DNA of 64,000 bases from Chthoniobacteraceae bacterium. GTDB taxonomy: Bacteria; Verrucomicrobiota; Verrucomicrobiia; Chthoniobacterales; Chthoniobacteraceae. Position numbers and translations under genes: made by a program. The notes below the pieces were generated by a model. That model was given only the letters and a program-made list of their open reading frames with translations. It searched no databases and was not told the DNA's origin. The stretch is taken from NCBI GenBank assembly GCA_028293625.1, contig JAQGOL010000008.1, forward strand, positions 1-64,000. Reading direction: 5' to 3'. Positions 28,298 to 38,309 of the stretch are shown here, in pieces. The stretch's first letter is position 1, and each line of letters opens with the position of its first letter.

Positions 28298-29845
28298 TTA
28301 CCAGTTCTTAAAATTTTTATTAACGGACGGATCGTATTTTTCGCCCGCATGATGCCTGGCATCCATGCGTTCAGGCGGCCTTTGCTGTTCCTTGAACTTG
28401 GCGAGCATCGACTCAAACCCCTCGTTAGGCTCCTTGGACGGCGATTGCTTCGGCTCGCTCCGCTGGGCCAGTTGCTGGCGAAGGCGCGCAAGAGATTCCT
28501 GCACTTCTTTCTGACCTTGTTTTGCTTCCTCATTCCCCTTGGCGATCTGCGCGGCCTTTCCAAAGCTGGCCTCGGCTTTTTCAAGATGCGCGACCGCTTC
28601 CTGGGGCGATTTCGGCTCGGCGGCGGCGGCCTTGGATTGCTCCTGCTGTCCAAGCTTGGTGAGCAGATCAGGAAGCTCCTGTTGCACCTGATCAATCCGC
28701 GGCTGAACTGAGTTGTCCTCGGGAACAAGCGCCTTGGCTTGCTCAAAATGCTCCAGTGCGCTCAGGAGATTTTCAGCGGCATTGGCCGGATCGTTTTTAG
28801 CCTGTTGCTCGCCTTGTTTGGCGAGACGATCCCCCTGCTCAAGGTGGAGTTGCTCAAGCTGTTGGCGCACCTCTTTTTCGCCTTGTTGCGCATCGTGATG
28901 ATCCGCTTTCTGGGCAAGCGCCTCCTGGAAATTATCGAGTGCCTGCTGGAACTTTTCCTCGGCACGTTGAGGCTCCCAACGCGCCTCGGCCACGGCATCG
29001 GCCTGCTGCTTGCGTCCAAGTTTGTCCAAAAGGTTGGCGAGTTTCTCTTTCACCCGGTTTTCGCCCGCCACCGCGGCCTGATCATGCGGATCAAATTGCT
29101 GGGCTTCCTGGAAGTCGGCGGCAGCTTTTTCAAATTCCTTCTTTGCCTCTTCCCGGGCCCACTGCGAATTCTGATCGCCTTGGTCGCCGCGTTTCTCCTC
29201 GGCAACCGCTTTTTTCGAAAAACGATCATTGAGCTGTTTTTCAATATCGGCGCGCGCTTCCTTATGCTCGGGCGCGTTGGCGTTTAAAGTCTGCGCCTGT
29301 TGCTGATACGTGAGAGCGGCCTGCAACTTTTCGATCGCTTTTTCGTTGGATGCCTCCTTTTTCGCCTCCTCGGCCAGGCGTTTTGCCAGCTGTGAGTAAA
29401 CCCGTTCAAGCTGCTTTTCGACTACAGGCAGATTCTTTTTAGCACTCTCGTTGCGTTTATTAAATGAGAGTGCCACCCGGAACGCCTCGCGACTCTGCTC
29501 AAGCCGCGAAAGCGCCGCGTCCGGTTCGCGCTCAATGGACGGTTCGGCGATCCGATAGGAGACGTTGCCGACCTGCGCCCAGACGTGTTCGCGCAAATCG
29601 TCCGGCATCGGGGCCGCCGCAAGCTGCTGCCAGAGCTCATCCGCTTTGACAAAGTCTTTGGCGGCATACAAGGCAACCGCGCAATTGTAGAGCAGCCACG
29701 GATCGGCCGGTTTTTCAATTAGCAACTGCCGCAGATGCGCCTCGGCTTTGACTGATTCATTCCGCTTCAATAAATCCTGCGCCTGGCGGATATCGGCCAA
29801 TGCTCCTGTGGTTGCGGCGAGCAGAAAAAGGGGAAACAGTTTCAT
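28298..29845 (-). CDS. TPR-containing secreted protein (BatC/BatE-like position)
   Basis: Signal peptide MKLFPLFLLAATTGALA, TPR-like helices, very Gln/Glu/Lys/Ala-rich C-terminal part; ORF extends to 29914. Confidence 0.75.
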   Translation of the reverse strand: MKLFPLFLLAATTGALADIRQAQDLLKRNESVKAEAHLRQLLIEKPADPWLLYNCAVALYAAKDFVKADELWQQLAAAPMPDDLREHVWAQVGNVSYRIAEPSIEREPDAALSRLEQSREAFRVALSFNKRNESAKKNLPVVEKQLERVYSQLAKRLAEEAKKEASNEKAIEKLQAALTYQQQAQTLNANAPEHKEARADIEKQLNDRFSKKAVAEEKRGDQGDQNSQWAREEAKKEFEKAAADFQEAQQFDPHDQAAVAGENRVKEKLANLLDKLGRKQQADAVAEARWEPQRAEEKFQQALDNFQEALAQKADHHDAQQGEKEVRQQLEQLHLEQGDRLAKQGEQQAKNDPANAAENLLSALEHFEQAKALVPEDNSVQPRIDQVQQELPDLLTKLGQQEQSKAAAAEPKSPQEAVAHLEKAEASFGKAAQIAKGNEEAKQGQKEVQESLARLRQQLAQRSEPKQSPSKEPNEGFESMLAKFKEQQRPPERMDARHHAGEKYDPSVNKNFKNW

Positions 29846-30909
29846 GGTTGGAGAACGGGAGCGGGCCGCGGCACTGCACGGACGAGAGCCTTGGCAGGAA
29901 GCAATTTTGGCCACCGGCGATCGCTCAAAAGCATTTCACCAAGAAGCAACGCAATGGCAAGCCCCAGAGGCCACTGGAAATAATCGATCATGTCGCGCGA
30001 GGGCCGGGTTTTCATTCCTTTTGAGAGTGGCTCAAGTCCGCGGCGATACGTGGAAAGCAGCCCATCGCCCTCCTTGCCGAGCGGCTCGTAAAAACCGTGC
30101 CCGCTCGCGGCAATCTGCTGGAGCACCCGCTCATTGAGCCGCGTGATCACCTCGCGGCCAAATTCATTTTTGGCAAACTTCAACGGCCCGCCTTGTTTTG
30201 CATCCGGGATCCGGGTTCCGGCCGCGCTGCCGGCACCGATTGTGAAGATGCGGATCCCCTTCCCGGCGGCCTCGCGCGCTGCAATGATGGCGTCGCCCTG
30301 CAACTCTTCGCCATCGCTGATGATCACCAGCGCTTTGCTTTCATACTCGCCGTTCTCGAACGTTTTCTGCGCGAGCTTGATTGCCGCCGCGATGTCGCTG
30401 CCGGCCTTCGCAATGGAGGTCGTTTCCAACGCATCAAGATTGCGGCGAACCGCTTCATGATCCTGGGTCATCGGCGCCGCGACAAACGCTTCCCCGGCAA
30501 AAGCGATCAACCCAACGCGGTCATTACTCAGATTGGTCAAAAGCCGGCCGACGGCTCCTTTGGCGGCTTTTAATCGTTGCCCGTCGGCATCCTCGGCCAG
30601 CATGCTTCGCGAGAGATCAAGCGCCACGAAGAAGTCGACTGAACTTCTTTCCACCTGCATGGGAAGAAATCCCGCAAGCGGCCGAGCCAAAGCAATCAAA
30701 AGCAGCGTGATGCCGGCCACGATCAGAAGCCCCTTAATGCGGCGTTTTTTAAAATGCACCGAACTGAGCATCTGCTCCCTGAGCCGCTCGGCAACAATCC
30801 CAGCGAGCCGGGCCCGGGATCGGCGGGCACTCCACAAAAACAACCCGATCAAGGCGGGAACGCCAATCAAGGCGCACCAAAGCCATAGCGGCGCGGCAAA
30901 TTTAATCAT
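29842..30909 (-). CDS. vWA domain membrane protein (BatB-like)
   Basis: MIDAS VALDLSRSM; N-terminal TM; VGLIAFAGEAFVAAPMTQDHEAVR; 4-nt overlap with both neighbours. Confidence 0.9.
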   Translation of the reverse strand: MIKFAAPLWLWCALIGVPALIGLFLWSARRSRARLAGIVAERLREQMLSSVHFKKRRIKGLLIVAGITLLLIALARPLAGFLPMQVERSSVDFFVALDLSRSMLAEDADGQRLKAAKGAVGRLLTNLSNDRVGLIAFAGEAFVAAPMTQDHEAVRRNLDALETTSIAKAGSDIAAAIKLAQKTFENGEYESKALVIISDGEELQGDAIIAAREAAGKGIRIFTIGAGSAAGTRIPDAKQGGPLKFAKNEFGREVITRLNERVLQQIAASGHGFYEPLGKEGDGLLSTYRRGLEPLSKGMKTRPSRDMIDYFQWPLGLAIALLLGEMLLSDRRWPKLLPAKALVRAVPRPAPVLQP

Positions 30910-31877
30910 GGCAGACGCCTCCAGACGGTTTGGGCAAGCAGCACTTCACTGAGCAAAAATACGAGTCCTGGCAGGGCCAGCCATGCCATCAGCTCGCGCC
31001 AACTGCTCTGTTTGTGCTCCTTGAACGCCACTTTTTCGAGCTGATCGATCTGCCGGTAGACATTGCGCAGACCCGCCACATCGGCGACTTTGAAAAACTG
31101 GCCGCCAGTGGTCCGTGCCACTTCATTAAAGAGCTGGCCGCCTGCCGAGACCTGCTGCATCTGGGCAAAATCAACGATCTGGATCACGTGATTTTTGATC
31201 CCGAGCGGCGCGATGGCCTTGGCAACGTCCTCCGGGGACGGCCCCTGATTAACCTGATCCGCATCGGTGAGGGTAATGATGACCTTGGCCTGATCTTTTG
31301 CGGGCAAAAGCGCTTCAGCGGCAATCAACATGCCCGAACCCGGCGCCGTCCCCTGGGTTGGCTCTTCGAGGGCCAGTTGCGCGAGGAGCCACTCATGATC
31401 GAGCGTCAGCGGGCTCACCAGCATCGCGCCGGCATCAAATCGCACCACGCCAATCCGATCACTGGCCCGTGCCCGGATAAATTCACCGCCGACCTCCTTC
31501 ATCGCTTCCACCCGGCTCACCCGCCGATTATTCAGGGAAAAATCTTTGGTCTTCATCGTCCCGGAAAAGTCGAGCACAAGCATGATATTGATGCCCATTG
31601 CCTCGCGATCGGTGAGACCTTTTTCAATTTGCGGACGAGCAAGCGCCAGGATGAGAAAAGCCAGGGCCGCATACCGAAGCGCAACCAGCATCCGGCCACG
31701 CGAGAAGCGCGATTTGTGCGAGACGGATTCCAGCAGCTTTCCCGAGGAATACTGAACGGCGGCCACCGCGCCGAAGCGTCCTCGAAGCCATGCCCAAAAC
31801 GGCAGGAGCAGCAGCAGAAGCAACATCCAAGGCGTCCCAAACCGCAAGGTGTGAAGCTGATCGATGAGATCGTTCAA
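30906..31877 (-). CDS. vWA domain membrane protein (BatA-like)
   Basis: MIDAS LVLDFSGTM; DRIGVVRFDAGAMLVSPLTLDHEWL; ITLTDADQVNQG. Confidence 0.92.
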   Translation of the reverse strand: MNDLIDQLHTLRFGTPWMLLLLLLLPFWAWLRGRFGAVAAVQYSSGKLLESVSHKSRFSRGRMLVALRYAALAFLILALARPQIEKGLTDREAMGINIMLVLDFSGTMKTKDFSLNNRRVSRVEAMKEVGGEFIRARASDRIGVVRFDAGAMLVSPLTLDHEWLLAQLALEEPTQGTAPGSGMLIAAEALLPAKDQAKVIITLTDADQVNQGPSPEDVAKAIAPLGIKNHVIQIVDFAQMQQVSAGGQLFNEVARTTGGQFFKVADVAGLRNVYRQIDQLEKVAFKEHKQSSWRELMAWLALPGLVFLLSEVLLAQTVWRRLP

Positions 31878-32395
31878 TCGCTCGCCTCCATCGGTTCTTT
31901 TACCCTGGTCTCAGTGACAAACCGGACCGCCGAGGCGTGGAAATTTTCCAACTCAGTCCGGTGCGCTCGTACCCGGGCAAATTTGATCAGATCGCAAAAT
32001 TTTAAAAACTCGCCGAGCAGCGCCTGAAACTCAGGGGAAAGTTTGGGTGAATGCCGGGCCTCATGAAGAAATTCCTCCGTGGAACGCAACGGCGCCCGGA
32101 TTTGAAACCGGTTTTCCAGATAACGCCGGATCACCGCCGAGCTTTCAATTGAATACGGACGCGCCTGCTCCTCGCTCAGAAGGCCGGAAAGCTTGGCCAG
32201 CGCCGCCAGGGCATCTTCGTGGGCATGAAGGATCAGCTTCGACTCCCGGAGTCCGGCCAGGATCGCCCTTCGCCGTCGGATCATCCAAAGCGCAATCACC
32301 AGCAGCACGATTAAGGCGACCGCGATCCACCATTCCAATTGCCACGGTTGCGGCGCCTCAAGAAGGCGCAAATCATCGGTAAGTTGCTCGTTCAT
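31874..32395 (-). CDS. DUF4381-like membrane protein
   Basis: N-terminal TM WWIAVALIVLLVIALWMIRRRR and YSIESSAVIRRYLENRFQIRAPLRSTEEFLHEA; position between DUF58 and vWA genes. Confidence 0.75.
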   Translation of the reverse strand: MNEQLTDDLRLLEAPQPWQLEWWIAVALIVLLVIALWMIRRRRAILAGLRESKLILHAHEDALAALAKLSGLLSEEQARPYSIESSAVIRRYLENRFQIRAPLRSTEEFLHEARHSPKLSPEFQALLGEFLKFCDLIKFARVRAHRTELENFHASAVRFVTETRVKEPMEASD

Positions 32396-33300
32396 GGATG
32401 CAGCCTCCGATAGCGGTTCTGAAAAAATTGCATGAACGCCTTCAGATACGGGCGGTCGGTTTGAACCTCAATGCAATCGAGCCCGGTCTTGCGAAAATAA
32501 CGGCGCAACCGCTCGATCCGTTCCTCGGCGCCTTTTAAAAAAGAAGCGCGCACGGCTGGATTACCGGTGTCAATTTCCATCACTTCGCCCGTTTCCGCAT
32601 CTTCAAAAGCGATCCAGCCAAGATCCGGCAACGCGCGTTCGCTCGCATCGACTACCGGCACCATGATCACGTCGTGTTTGCGGCTCGTGATCTTCAGGGC
32701 GCGCTCGAAACTTTCATCCATGAAATCGGAGATGACAAAGATGACGGCACGCCGGGAAAGCGCGCGGTTGACGTGTTGAAGGGCGGACGTGAGGTTGGTG
32801 CCGCGGCTTGCCGGCTCATACATCAATACCTCGCTGATCAGCCGCAGCACATGGATGCGGCCTTTTCCCGGGCGAATATATTTCTCGGCTCCATCGGTAA
32901 AAAGAAGCGCCCCAACCTTGTCATTGTTCTGGATGGCGCTGAAGGCGAGCACCGCGGCGATCTCGGCGGCCAGTTCGCGTTTGCTCTGGCTCACTGAGCC
33001 GGTGCCGGCCGACGCGCTCGCATCAACGAGCATCATCACCGTCATCTCGCGCTCTTCAATATACTTCTTGATGTGCGCAATACCGGTGCGGGCTGTGACA
33101 TTCCAATCAATGCGCCGCACTTCGTCCCCGGGCTGGTATTCGCGCACCTCGTCGAAATCCATGCCGCGTCCCTTGAACACGGAATGGTATTGGCCCGCCA
33201 TGAGATCTTCCACCAGCCGCACGGTGCGCAGTTCAATCTGACGGATTTTTTTAAGCCACTCCTTCGGTATGGCTTTGACGGGCTGGGACCGGACGATCAT
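32392..33300 (-). CDS. DUF58 domain protein
   Basis: GQYHSVFKGRGMDFDEVREYQPGDEVRRIDWNVTARTG. Confidence 0.96.
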   Translation of the reverse strand: MIVRSQPVKAIPKEWLKKIRQIELRTVRLVEDLMAGQYHSVFKGRGMDFDEVREYQPGDEVRRIDWNVTARTGIAHIKKYIEEREMTVMMLVDASASAGTGSVSQSKRELAAEIAAVLAFSAIQNNDKVGALLFTDGAEKYIRPGKGRIHVLRLISEVLMYEPASRGTNLTSALQHVNRALSRRAVIFVISDFMDESFERALKITSRKHDVIMVPVVDASERALPDLGWIAFEDAETGEVMEIDTGNPAVRASFLKGAEERIERLRRYFRKTGLDCIEVQTDRPYLKAFMQFFQNRYRRLHP

Positions 33301-34298
33301 GGGACAGGCACATGATCAAGCACATGCTGCACGATTTTCTCGCTGCTGATTTCATCCGCTTCCGCCTCAAAGGTCGTGATCACCCGATGCCGCATCACGT
33401 CCATGGCGATCCCCTTCACATCCTCCGGCAGCACGTAACCGCGGCCATAAAGAAAAGCGCGCGCCTTTGCCGCCAGCGAAAGATTAATTGACGCCCGGGG
33501 CGACGCACCAAATCGGATCATCCCATCCATCTGCGGCACAAAACGCGCCGGCTCCCGGGTGGCAAAAACCAGGCGCACGATGTAATCCTCGATCTGTTCA
33601 TCCACGTGGACTGCGTCGACGAGCTTGCGCATCTCCAGAATTGTCTCGGGTTGCACCACGGCGCGGAGCGGATCCCTGGCGGCGGTCCGGGCCACCAGCC
33701 GCATGATCTTGCGCTCCTCCTCCTGGCTCGGATAGCCAACCACCACCTTCAACATGAACCGGTCGACCTGCGCCTCGGGCAGCGCGTAGGTTCCCTCCTG
33801 ATCGATCGGGTTTTGCGTGGCAAGCACCAGAAACGGCTTGGGCAGCGGAAAGGTTTCCTCGCCGATTGTCACCTGGCGCTCCTGCATCGCTTCCAGAAGC
33901 GCGCTCTGCACCTTGGCCGGGGCGCGGTTGATTTCATCGGCAAGAATCAGGTTCGCAAAGATCGGTCCCTGTTTGGTGAAATAAGTCCCTTCGCGTGGAT
34001 TATAAATCAGGTTGCCCAACAGATCGCTCGGCAGCAGATCAGGCGTGAACTGAATCCGGGCAAACTTGGTGTGAATGGTTTGCGCCAGCGCGCTGATCGT
34101 CGCCGTTTTCGCCAGCCCTGGAACGCCTTCCAGCAAGACGTGCCCATTGGCGAGCAGTCCAATGAGCAAACGCCGGATCAGATATTCCTGGCCCACGATG
34201 GCCTTGGACATCTCGGCGTAAATCGCCTCGATCGCGGGGTGCATCTCAAGGATGCGGGCATTGAGATCTTCAATTTCAGAATTCATAAAGGGTGGCAA
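33297..34298 (-). CDS. MoxR family AAA+ ATPase
   Basis: [64 protein letters not shown]-type motif. Confidence 0.97.
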   Translation of the reverse strand: [333 protein letters not shown]

Positions 34299-34553
34299 AC
34301 ATGCGGCGCGTCCACAAGAGACCCGGCCACCCCCCTTTTCTTTGCCCGCGCCTGAGGAATTCCAAGCCCCTTCTGAAATTTAGCGCCTTTGGAATCGCAC
34401 CTGCTGCCGCAACGGCACAGAAGCCGAGCGGAATCTTATCCCCCGACGCGGATGTCTTCGTTCTGCTTAATAGAAAACCACATCGCTGAGGGGATGACGG
34501 TCACCGCACAATTTCTGGGCGATCTGGGTAAACCCAAAGGTGGCTCGATAGTT

Positions 34554-35477
34554 CTACTGAGCCGAAGGATCCGTCGTCTCGGCAGGCAGCGACTTGTCTT
34601 TTAGCCAGACGTATTCCTTCCATGCGCCTTCATAGAGGCGGACATTGGGATAGCCGGCCACATGCTTTAGATAAAACCGCAAGAGACTTCCTTCGCGGGA
34701 CGTGCCGCAGTAGCACATAATCTGCTTGTCCGGTGTAATCCCGGCCGCTTCAAGCTCCGCTTTTACCTCGGCGAATGGCTTGAACTTGTGCGTGTTATCC
34801 TTCTCCATCAGCCGCGCCCAATGAAAGCTGATCGCGCCTGGGATGTGGCCTTTGCGAAGCCAGATTTCGTCCTGCCCCAGGTATTCGTTCTTCGGTCGCG
34901 CATCGACCAGCACAAAGCCGGGTTTCCCTTTGTTCTGGAGCACATCTTCAACCTTTAGCGCGATCTCCGGGTTGCCTTCTGCCGGCAAGTGTCCCGGCGG
35001 ATTGCCAAAGTATTCCTGAGTCGGCGCAAAACCGGCCGCTTTCCACGCGGGTAATCCGCCATCGACTACCTTGATGTTCCTGATCCCGTATTTCTCCAGC
35101 ACGAAGGCAACCATGCTCGCGCTGAGGATCTCGTCGTTTGGCAACTCGGCGCCGGTTGCGTAGATAAGATGCAGCCGGTCCTTGTCGGCGCCGGCGCGAA
35201 CAAGCAGCGCCTTCGTGAGATCTGATGGCAGGTATTGAACCGGAACGCCATTATCAGTACCGCGCAATGTATCGAACTCGAAATGATGAGCCGTCGGCAA
35301 ATGTCCCCGAAAATAATCCTTATAGCCCCCGCGGGTATCGAGGACAACGGGACGGGCTTTTACATCGGAATTCTCGATGAGCCTCTTTGCCTCCTGAACG
35401 GAAACGATTCCGATGTCTGCAGATGCGAGATTTGTCGCGGCGGCGAGTGATGCAAGGCTAAGTAGAAGTAGTTTCAT
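34554..35477 (-). CDS. Periplasmic tandem-rhodanese sulfurtransferase
   Basis: Signal peptide; VLDTRGGYKDYFRGHLPTAHHFEFDTLRG; C-terminal active-site loop CYCGTSREG. Confidence 0.92.
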   Translation of the reverse strand: MKLLLLSLASLAAATNLASADIGIVSVQEAKRLIENSDVKARPVVLDTRGGYKDYFRGHLPTAHHFEFDTLRGTDNGVPVQYLPSDLTKALLVRAGADKDRLHLIYATGAELPNDEILSASMVAFVLEKYGIRNIKVVDGGLPAWKAAGFAPTQEYFGNPPGHLPAEGNPEIALKVEDVLQNKGKPGFVLVDARPKNEYLGQDEIWLRKGHIPGAISFHWARLMEKDNTHKFKPFAEVKAELEAAGITPDKQIMCYCGTSREGSLLRFYLKHVAGYPNVRLYEGAWKEYVWLKDKSLPAETTDPSAQ

Positions 35478-35544
35478 TTGGGGTACGGCGCTTGTCGGAT
35501 GGAGCGATCAGGAATTTCGAGGAAGAAAAGCTTCACTCGATTTA

Positions 35545-35566
35545 ATATGCGCAATCATGCATATTT
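35545..35566. promoter_or_regulatory. Inverted repeat AATATGC-N8-GCATATT, possible operator or regulatory site
   Basis: 7-bp perfect arms in the AT-rich divergent gap between the rhodanese gene and pstS. Confidence 0.4.
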
Positions 35567-35737
35567 TATTTCTTTTATTCGTCCAGAATAATTCGCCTCC
35601 ACCTCTGACAGAGGTTGAAAATCACGCCCAATTAACCCATTGCCACTCGATAGGCCGCCCTGGGCACCGTCATCAAGCGGGTTACTAACCTTTGTATTTG
35701 CAAGCCTCGGGATGAATCTGTATGCGTCAGTCAGCAT

Positions 35738-36580
35738 ATGAAACCCCTCGCGATCTCCCTTGCTGCTCTCCTTGTTTTAACGGCTCAGATCTGTGCCGAA
35801 ACGCTCAGGATCAATGGCTCGACTACCGTAAATCTTCCCGTGGCCGAATCTGCGGAGATCCTTCGTGCGGAACAGAAAATGGACATCCAGGTCGACACGC
35901 AGGGGGGCAGTTCGGGCGGTATCTCGATGCTCGGGGATGGGCTCGTACAAATTGGCATGAGCTCAAAGCCAGTGAGCGCCGAAGATCGCGCGAAGTATCC
36001 ATCCGTTCAATTCAATGAAGTGCACGTCGGTGAGGATGCCGTGGCACTCATCGTCTCCAAAGACGTATGGGATGGCGGCGTGCGTTCCCTTACCAAGCAG
36101 CAGCTAAAAGAAATTTACGAAGGCAGGATCACAAATTGGAAGGAGCTTGGAGGGAAGCCACAGAGGATCGCGTTCTTTAACAAGGAACCCGGCCGCGGCA
36201 CCTGGGAAGTATTCGTGCACTGGGTCTACGGCAGCCCCGCCGCGGCGCCAAAGGTGAGTTTCCCGGAAGTCGGCGGCAATGAAGAAACGCGAAACAAAGT
36301 GGCTTCCACACGCGGAGCGCTTTCGCAGCTTTCCTCATCCTGGGCGGATGGAAAGAAGGTATTCGCGCTGGCGCTCAAAGGTGACGACGGCGTGCCTGTT
36401 GCCCCCATAACCGAAAACATCGCCACCAGGAAATATCCACTCAGCCGGCCGCTCTTTCTATTGACCAAAGGCGAGCCGCAAGGGGCAGTGAAGGTGTTTG
36501 TTGATTTCCTACTCAGCGAGCGCGGCCAGGATCTCGTAAAAAAGCACGGTTATCTCCGGCTAAAGGATCTTGTGAAGTAA
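35738..36580 (+). CDS. pstS: Phosphate ABC transporter substrate-binding protein
   Basis: RINGSTTVNLPVAE...QGGSSGGISMLGDGLVQIGMSSKPV...LKEIYEGRITNWKELGG. Confidence 0.92.
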   Translation: MKPLAISLAALLVLTAQICAETLRINGSTTVNLPVAESAEILRAEQKMDIQVDTQGGSSGGISMLGDGLVQIGMSSKPVSAEDRAKYPSVQFNEVHVGEDAVALIVSKDVWDGGVRSLTKQQLKEIYEGRITNWKELGGKPQRIAFFNKEPGRGTWEVFVHWVYGSPAAAPKVSFPEVGGNEETRNKVASTRGALSQLSSSWADGKKVFALALKGDDGVPVAPITENIATRKYPLSRPLFLLTKGEPQGAVKVFVDFLLSERGQDLVKKHGYLRLKDLVK

Positions 36581-36598
36581 CGGCCTGAGTTCCGTTCC

Positions 36599-37468
36599 AT
36601 GACTCGCACTTTAAGCTGGTTCTTTAGCATGCTCGCCCTGGCGGCGATGCTGCTGCTGCTTGGGATCTTCGCCTGGCAAAGCATTCCTGTCTGGCAGCAT
36701 GATGGAACCCGCTATCTCACGGGTGTAAAATGGTTTTTCCGCTCCCGCGAGTTTGGTGCGTTGCCGATGATATACGGCTCGCTGGTTGTTTCATTCATCG
36801 CCCTGATAGTCGCGGCGCCGCTTGGTTTTGGCGCAGCGATCTGCACAGCGGAGTATCTCCCCCGCCCCGCCAGACTGGCGGTCAAGGTATTGATTGAACT
36901 TCTCGCAGGCGTTCCCTCTGTCGTCTACGGCTTGCTCGGCATCCTGCTCCTGCGCGACTGGATCTATGACGTGTTCGCGAGGTTTGAACCGCTCAATGGC
37001 GATACCCTTTTGACCGCGGGCATCCTGCTTGCCGTCATGGTCCTGCCTACCCTCGTCACGCTCGGTGACGACGCGCTCCGCGGCGTGCCCGCCGCCCAAC
37101 GCCGAGCAGCACGCGCGCTCGGCCTGACCCGGGCTGAAACGCTGATTTCCGTCACATTGCCACAGGCCGCGCGGGGTTTCGGTTCAGCCCTTCTCCTGGG
37201 ATTCGGGCGCACCCTTGGGGAGACCATCGCCGTGTTTCTGGTGGTTGGCAGGCAGGATAACAACCTGCCCGAACATTGGCTTTCGGTAAATAAATGGCTT
37301 GAATCCGGGCAGACTATTACAAGCAAGCTCGGCAGCTCGGAAACCAACATCGCTTATGGTGATCCGCTGCACTGGGCTGCCATCGCCGGCCTCGGATTGA
37401 TCCTGCTCGCAATGACGGGCGCGGCCGCATTCCTGGGCACCAGTTTTGGAAAACGTTCCGATGCGTAA
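36599..37468 (+). CDS. pstC: Phosphate ABC transporter permease PstC
   Basis: GSLVVSFIALIVAAPLGFGAAICTAEYLP...ELLAGVPSVVYGLLG...LGLTRAETLISVTLPQAARGF...GRTLGETIAVFLVVG. Confidence 0.94.
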   Translation: MTRTLSWFFSMLALAAMLLLLGIFAWQSIPVWQHDGTRYLTGVKWFFRSREFGALPMIYGSLVVSFIALIVAAPLGFGAAICTAEYLPRPARLAVKVLIELLAGVPSVVYGLLGILLLRDWIYDVFARFEPLNGDTLLTAGILLAVMVLPTLVTLGDDALRGVPAAQRRAARALGLTRAETLISVTLPQAARGFGSALLLGFGRTLGETIAVFLVVGRQDNNLPEHWLSVNKWLESGQTITSKLGSSETNIAYGDPLHWAAIAGLGLILLAMTGAAAFLGTSFGKRSDA

Positions 37469-38309
37469 AGCCACAGACATTGCCGTGGCAGCTGTTGCCG
37501 GACTTTGCGCGCTCATCGCAGTCGGCATCCTGGTTGGACTCGTCTCCGTCATCGCCCGGCGCGGCGGCCCGGCGCTCTCGTGGGGTTTTCTTACCGAACA
37601 AATCCGGCTTGTTGGGGCGTCAGGCGGCATTTTCTGGAACCTCGTCGGTACGCTGATCCTTTTGGCCACTGCCTTTACAGCGTGCGCGCCGCCGGCGATT
37701 GCCATCGCCCTTGTCGAACGCGTTTGGCTTCAGAATGAACGCGGTCGGCGCGCGTTGCGCACCTTCCTTTATACTGCCAACGGAGTGCCAAGCATCGTCT
37801 TTGGACTCTTCGGCTTCATTTTATTTGTGCAATGGTGCGGCTGGGGAAAATCGTGGCTTGCCGGCGGGCTGGTCCTTGCGATGACAATGCTGCCCACGGT
37901 CACGGTCTCGCTCATTGAACGATTAAAAACCATTCCTCCCGCCTATATTCAAGCCGCCGCAGCGCTCGGACTTAGCCGCTCTAAAATTATTTGGGCCGTG
38001 CTGCTTCCGCAGTCATGGGGAGGTCTTCTTACAGGATCGCTTCTCGCGCTCGCCCGCGCGGCCGGCGAGACGGCGCCTGTGATGTTTACCGCCACGATCT
38101 TTGCCGGCGCAACATTGCCGCGCGGGATCAAAGAGAGTCCAGTTCTCTCCCTGCCGTATCACATCTTTATCCTGGCCCAGGACTCATTCGATCCGGAAGT
38201 AGGCTCAAAGCTTTGGGGCGCGGCGCTGGTGTTGCTGGCCCTGGTTTTTGTACTTAGCCTTATCGCGTTGCCGATGCGATTGAAGATACACGAAGAGGCT
38301 AATCTTTAA
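37461..38309 (+). CDS. pstA: Phosphate ABC transporter permease PstA
   Basis: GGIFWNLVGTLILLATAFTACAPPAIAIALVE...NGVPSIVFGLFGF...LGLSRSKIIWAVLLPQSWGGLLTGSLLALARAAGETAPVMFT; ORF extends to 37446. Confidence 0.94.
   Translation: MRKATDIAVAAVAGLCALIAVGILVGLVSVIARRGGPALSWGFLTEQIRLVGASGGIFWNLVGTLILLATAFTACAPPAIAIALVERVWLQNERGRRALRTFLYTANGVPSIVFGLFGFILFVQWCGWGKSWLAGGLVLAMTMLPTVTVSLIERLKTIPPAYIQAAAALGLSRSKIIWAVLLPQSWGGLLTGSLLALARAAGETAPVMFTATIFAGATLPRGIKESPVLSLPYHIFILAQDSFDPEVGSKLWGAALVLLALVFVLSLIALPMRLKIHEEANL

Noticed and set aside
30930-32027. 365-aa plus-strand ORF opposite the vWA gene
   Set aside because: Antisense to BatA/DUF4381-like genes with perfect operon architecture
34389-34604. Small plus-strand ORFs in the MoxR/rhodanese intergenic region
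   Set aside because: No start-site support or family resemblance; low-information intergenic DNA
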